Positions 7,038 to 9,917 of a stretch of 9,917 nucleotides of DNA are shown one piece after another. The stretch is from a bacterium (GTDB lineage Bacteria > Bacteroidota > Ignavibacteria > Kapaibacteriales > UBA961), in assembly GCA_022844575.1 (NCBI GenBank), contig JALHLL010000123.1:1-9917 (forward strand), read 5' to 3'. Under the pieces are notes generated by a model. It saw only the letters and a list, made by a program, of their open reading frames with translations. It was not told the DNA's origin and did no database searches. Position 1 is the stretch's first letter. Each line of letters opens with the position of its first letter. A program made the position numbers and the translations under genes.

Positions 7038-9497
7038 CTATCGTATAATCACAAACCTATGTTGTATCTTTTTCCCGTTTATTTCGGTACTGAAAAAGTA
7101 TATTCCTGAAGGTAAATCGCCAAGAGATATCGTATGCCTATTATTTCCTTTAGGGATGAATCCCAATGCAAGGTTTTCGCCGAATTGATTTATTATACTA
7201 TATTCCGATGTAATATATTGGAAAGGGTAGTTTATCGTAATTTCATTATCTGTCGGATTAGGATATATTTCCACTGCACCCGCTTCGACGTTTTCACTAT
7301 TATCGTGCACAGATGTAGTTGCTTGTGTAATTGCTTGTTCCAAATCCCACATTTTCACTGTTCCGTCGGCACTTGTCGTTACAACTTTCGAACCCGAATT
7401 ATCGAAAGTGACATATAAAACCGTATCGGAATGTCCTACTAACCTTGCTATTAATTTACCGGAATTTGCATCCCATACGGTCGGAGTAGATGATGCATAA
7501 TCGCACAATACGATATGTCTTCCGGTTCTATCTATTTGCGCAAGCGATATAAAGTTTTTTCGTGTTGAAAATGCCTGAAGTAAAACACCTGTTTCGGCAT
7601 CCCATAATTTAGCTGTGGAGTCATGGCCTACTGTCATTATTTTACTATCTTGTGTTGTGAAAACAGCCGATTTAAGCCATCTCGGATCTGCCTCTATCTC
7701 CAATACCTTATTTTTAGTAAGAACATCCCATACGGTTATTTCACCGGTCTCATGTCCTACCAATATTCTCTTTTCATCATTACTGAAAACGACACTACGA
7801 TTATTATAGGGAGTACGTATTATACTTTCGGTATCATTCCATACATTTTTTATAATCAATTCATTATTATACTTTGTTGCTGCAACATAGTTTGTGGAAT
7901 TACTGAGAGTAACATAATTATACTGTGGCGGAACTTCAGGCTTAGGATGCTCTCCCCCTGTTATATCAAAACCTTGTTCGGTAGAGAAGTAAATAGAGTT
8001 TACATAATACATTTTCACAGCGTCCTGGTTTCTTACCAAAGCAATAGATTTATTATGCCATCTATTATAAGCACCCATGAGAACAATTCCAAGTCCCTGA
8101 CTGTACTTTAGCGTTTCTTGTTCTAAATCCCACACAAACTTTCCCCAACCGTTGAAAGTTATTAATCTATTGCTATTAAGGTTGAACGATATATATTTTG
8201 TGTCTTTGGCGTTTCCATTATCTACATAATTATTCGGACTACCATCAATATTCCAAATTTTAGGCGCACATCTCCCTCCGTCTGTAGCAAAAAGATTATT
8301 TTGTTCATTGAATGTAGCATGCAGTACTCTATCCGTATGCCCCATTAAAACATCGGATTTACCATCAACAGTATTATACATATGTAGTACTCCAAAATGT
8401 GAAGTACCTATCATTTTATCACCGGATTTATTGAGAGAAAAATAGCTTATTCTCGGATTTCTCTTCATTGAGAAAATCTGCTTATCTTTACTTATCGAAT
8501 AAATGACCATAGAGATAGAGTCCATATACGCTATTTTATCCGCATTATAGTTCACACTTACAATATAAGCATTATTTTTAGGCGTATATTTGTTCATTAT
8601 CCAGCTATTTTCAACAATATCGTACATATATATATACGATGTTATTATGGATACTTTTGATCCTGTAGCATAATACCTTATTCTAAAACCATAAGGATTG
8701 TCAACTATCACTTTATTCGATTGAATTTCGGTAAGGTCTTCCGTTGACCATAGAATTACATTTTTTTCTCCCGAATAGGAAGAAGAGTTGATACTCCTAT
8801 TAACGGTTATAATCCTGTTATCGGTACTATCGAATTCTGCATATTCAATGTGTCTAATATGATTCGGCATAGTTTTCCGTACTATAGACTCTCCAGTATT
8901 CGAAGAGCACACATATAAAACAGTATCTCGGAATAGACCAAGGATAAGATTTCCTTGTTTACTAAACTTTATTAAGCTACAAGACTCGTAGCTATTGAGT
9001 TTACGTTCTGCTTCTATATCCCATAAAGAGCATTCCGAACCACTTTTGGTTCTTATGATTATTCTATTGTTTTGCTTATTTATATGCACTTCCCGCACAT
9101 ACGCATCATAGCGATTATAGGGAGGCTCTGAAAAAGGAGATACATTGATTGTCTTAAGAACATTACCGTTCATTGTACTCCATATCCTTACCGTACCATC
9201 GGAATTACCCGTCACCAATCTTGTACCATCGCTACTTAATGTGGCACTGATAATCTTGCGCCCATACTCTTTATCACTTCCAAACTCCGCAAATGTACCG
9301 AGTGCTGTGAGTGTTTTGGCATCCCATAATGTGACACCTTTTTCGGTAAAGGTGATAAATGTGGTTTCATCTTCAGAGTATTCCATACTACTCCCGATAT
9401 AGTGAGAAGTCCATGCGGGGCTTAACTCCTTTTGTGCATGTAGTATATAGGAACTGAAAATAACAAAGACCGCTAAGAACGATAGTGTAGCGCGCAT
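7038..9497 (-). CDS. Large secreted WD40-repeat protein with T9SS sorting tail
   Basis: From the ATG at 9497 this encodes 819 residues. That start gives a compact signal peptide (MRATLSFLAVFVIFSSYILH then A|Q) and has AAAGGG eight bases upstream. The frame can be extended to a TTG at 9563, but that adds 22 charged residues before the signal and overlaps the promoter. The mature protein has about sixteen WD40-like blades, best preserved at the two ends (SSDGTRLVTGNSDGTVRIW near the N-terminus; GHDSTAKLWDAETG and SADGTVKMWDLEQ near the C-terminus). The middle ones are diverged. This is enough for two propellers of seven or eight blades. The last ~79 residues are a T9SS type A tail with VEIYPNP, LPSGIYFFSTEI and GKKIQHRFVIIR. 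Secretion to the surface follows from the signal and tail. The binding partner is unknown. The stop at 7038 is 141 bases before the next gene, with no good terminator between, so partial readthrough is possible. Confidence 0.9.
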   Translation of the reverse strand: MRATLSFLAVFVIFSSYILHAQKELSPAWTSHYIGSSMEYSEDETTFITFTEKGVTLWDAKTLTALGTFAEFGSDKEYGRKIISATLSSDGTRLVTGNSDGTVRIWSTMNGNVLKTINVSPFSEPPYNRYDAYVREVHINKQNNRIIIRTKSGSECSLWDIEAERKLNSYESCSLIKFSKQGNLILGLFRDTVLYVCSSNTGESIVRKTMPNHIRHIEYAEFDSTDNRIITVNRSINSSSYSGEKNVILWSTEDLTEIQSNKVIVDNPYGFRIRYYATGSKVSIITSYIYMYDIVENSWIMNKYTPKNNAYIVSVNYNADKIAYMDSISMVIYSISKDKQIFSMKRNPRISYFSLNKSGDKMIGTSHFGVLHMYNTVDGKSDVLMGHTDRVLHATFNEQNNLFATDGGRCAPKIWNIDGSPNNYVDNGNAKDTKYISFNLNSNRLITFNGWGKFVWDLEQETLKYSQGLGIVLMGAYNRWHNKSIALVRNQDAVKMYYVNSIYFSTEQGFDITGGEHPKPEVPPQYNYVTLSNSTNYVAATKYNNELIIKNVWNDTESIIRTPYNNRSVVFSNDEKRILVGHETGEITVWDVLTKNKVLEIEADPRWLKSAVFTTQDSKIMTVGHDSTAKLWDAETGVLLQAFSTRKNFISLAQIDRTGRHIVLCDYASSTPTVWDANSGKLIARLVGHSDTVLYVTFDNSGSKVVTTSADGTVKMWDLEQAITQATTSVHDNSENVEAGAVEIYPNPTDNEITINYPFQYITSEYSIINQFGENLALGFIPKGNNRHTISLGDLPSGIYFFSTEINGKKIQHRFVIIR

Positions 9498-9505
9498 ACT
9501 ATTTG

Positions 9506-9511
9506 CCCTTT
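9506..9511 (-). promoter_or_regulatory. Ribosome binding site AAAGGG
   Basis: On the minus strand AAAGGG lies eight bases before the ATG at 9497. It decides between that ATG and the upstream TTG at 9563 as the start of the large WD40 gene. Confidence 0.7.
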
Positions 9512-9560
9512 CAATGTGGTGATATTTCTTCAACAATGCGAATGCTGAACCGAGACTAAA

Positions 9561-9591
9561 CAAATATAGAGAATGCTACGGATATAACAAC
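9561..9591 (-). promoter_or_regulatory. Bacteroidota-type promoter for the large WD40 gene
   Basis: TATATTTG (9561-9568, minus strand) is an exact TAnnTTTG -7 element. GTTG (9588-9591) lies 19 bases upstream, one mismatch from the -33 TTTG. The site is about 65 bases before the ATG at 9497, with a ribosome binding site between. It is the best promoter match in the window. Confidence 0.6.
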
Positions 9592-9618
9592 CATGCACGG
9601 TACATATAATGTTGTTAT
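9584..9618. promoter_or_regulatory. Inverted repeat overlapping the -33 element
   Basis: ATAACAAC (9584-9591) and GTTGTTAT (9611-9618) form a perfect 8-bp inverted repeat around 19 bases. The lower arm contains the -33 box of the promoter at 9561-9591, so a regulator bound here could affect transcription. No T-run follows on either strand, so it is not a terminator. In AT-rich DNA a repeat of this size may be chance. Confidence 0.3.
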
Positions 9619-9723
9619 TACATGACTTGCACGTATTTTTTTGCAAGATACACGTCTCGTTAAGCAATCACTCTCAATATACAATCCGTTACTTTGCGTA
9701 TAAACAAGACTTTGGTGAGTTAT

Positions 9724-9773
9724 CTATCTCATCACCACAAACTTTTCTTGCACTTTTTTGCCGTTTATTTCGG
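9724..9773 (-). repeat. T9SS-tail DNA repeat, copy in the partial gene
   Basis: This is the partner of 4809-4858, at a distance of 4915 bases and in the same orientation. The identity begins exactly at the stop codon and is lost just outside the gene, so the repeat belongs to the coding tail and not to a mobile element. Confidence 0.75.
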
Positions 9774-9917
9774 TGGTGAACACGTACATACCTACAGTTA
9801 AGTTATGTATGGGAATTGCATATGTTTTGTTGCCGGCGGGAATTGTTCCCGATAGTACATGTTCGCCAAGTTGATTATAGATTGAAAAGCGGCTCTCTTT
9901 ATTCATTATCTCGTTTT
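9724..9917 (-). CDS. C-terminal T9SS sorting domain of a secreted protein, 5' part outside window
   Basis: The frame is open from the window edge to the stop at 9724, with no stop upstream, so the Met at 9906 is an internal residue and not a start. The visible 63 residues are the bulk of a T9SS type A tail: RFSIYNQLGEHVLSGTIPAG, YAIPIHNLTVGMYVFTTEI, then NGKKVQEKFVVMR. The protein is therefore exported through the Sec and T9SS routes, and its passenger domain is unseen. The tail is closest to that of the IgGFc-binding protein (FSIYNQLGEKVL) in its first half, while the last part matches the Asp-box protein (KKVQEKFVVMR) exactly. No clear terminator is seen in the 226 bases after the stop. Confidence 0.85.
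   Translation of the reverse strand, partial: NEIMNKESRFSIYNQLGEHVLSGTIPAGNKTYAIPIHNLTVGMYVFTTEINGKKVQEKFVVMR

Noticed and set aside
7020..7042. GATAG / CTATC hairpin at the stop of the large WD40 gene
   Set aside because: A 5-bp stem overlapping the stop codon with no T-run is too weak to call a terminator.
7623..8111. Plus-strand open frame of 162 codons
   Set aside because: It is antisense to WD40 blades of the gene at 7038-9497 and has a low-complexity, Cys/Tyr/Ile-rich composition typical of shadow frames.
9498..9563. Upstream extension of the large WD40 gene to a TTG start
   Set aside because: It would put 22 residues before a clean signal peptide, overlaps the candidate promoter and lacks a ribosome binding site. 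The ATG at 9497 has one.
9626..9647. Hairpin CTTGCA / TGCAAG after the partial gene, considered as its terminator
   Set aside because: The stem is only 6 bp, the A/T run is in the loop and not after the stem, and no T-run follows on the minus strand.

Overview
The window is AT-rich bacterial DNA in which every gene lies on the minus strand, so transcription runs from high to low coordinates. All the complete genes encode secreted proteins: a Sec signal peptide, a large repetitive extracellular domain, and a C-terminal sorting domain of the type IX secretion system (T9SS type A tail, TIGR04183/Por_Secre_tail-like, ending in GKKVQEKFVVMR or a close variant). T9SS tails, TAnnTTTG-type promoter elements and a Gln at +1 after the signal peptide in all five visible N-termini point to the Bacteroidota or a close relative in the FCB group. 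Ignavibacteria or Kapabacteria would also fit, but the sequence does not decide this.

Layout in transcription order. 9917-9724: the last part of a gene whose T9SS tail alone is in the window. 9497-7038: a large WD40-repeat beta-propeller protein with a T9SS tail, preceded by a good candidate promoter and ribosome binding site. 6896-4809: a protein of about 13 Asp-box (BNR/sortilin-like) repeats with a T9SS tail, followed by a strong intrinsic terminator at 4752-4782. 4578-1795: a 927-residue protein with an IgGFc-binding N-terminal domain, two ASH/choice-of-anchor-D-like Ig domains and a T9SS tail. 1750-1156: a broken WD40/T9SS gene. Its open frame stops at 1286, but the remains of its sorting domain can be read on to a stop at 1156 across three frame changes. 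1019-1: the first 339 codons of another WD40-repeat secreted protein that leaves the window.

The locus is a tandem array of cell-surface or secreted proteins with different passengers (WD40 propeller, Asp-box propeller, IgGFc-binding adhesin-like) on closely related C-terminal export tails. The tails are similar at the DNA level, and the WD40 genes share blades, so duplication and recombination have probably shaped the array. Nothing in the sequence gives a substrate or partner for any of these proteins. Surface attachment or binding is an inference from the domains.

The gaps between genes are all shorter than 300 bases: 9498-9723, 6897-7037, 4579-4808, 1751-1794 and 1020-1155. They contain the candidate promoters, one terminator and one inverted repeat listed below. 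I saw no tRNA, rRNA, CRISPR array, transposase or insertion sequence.
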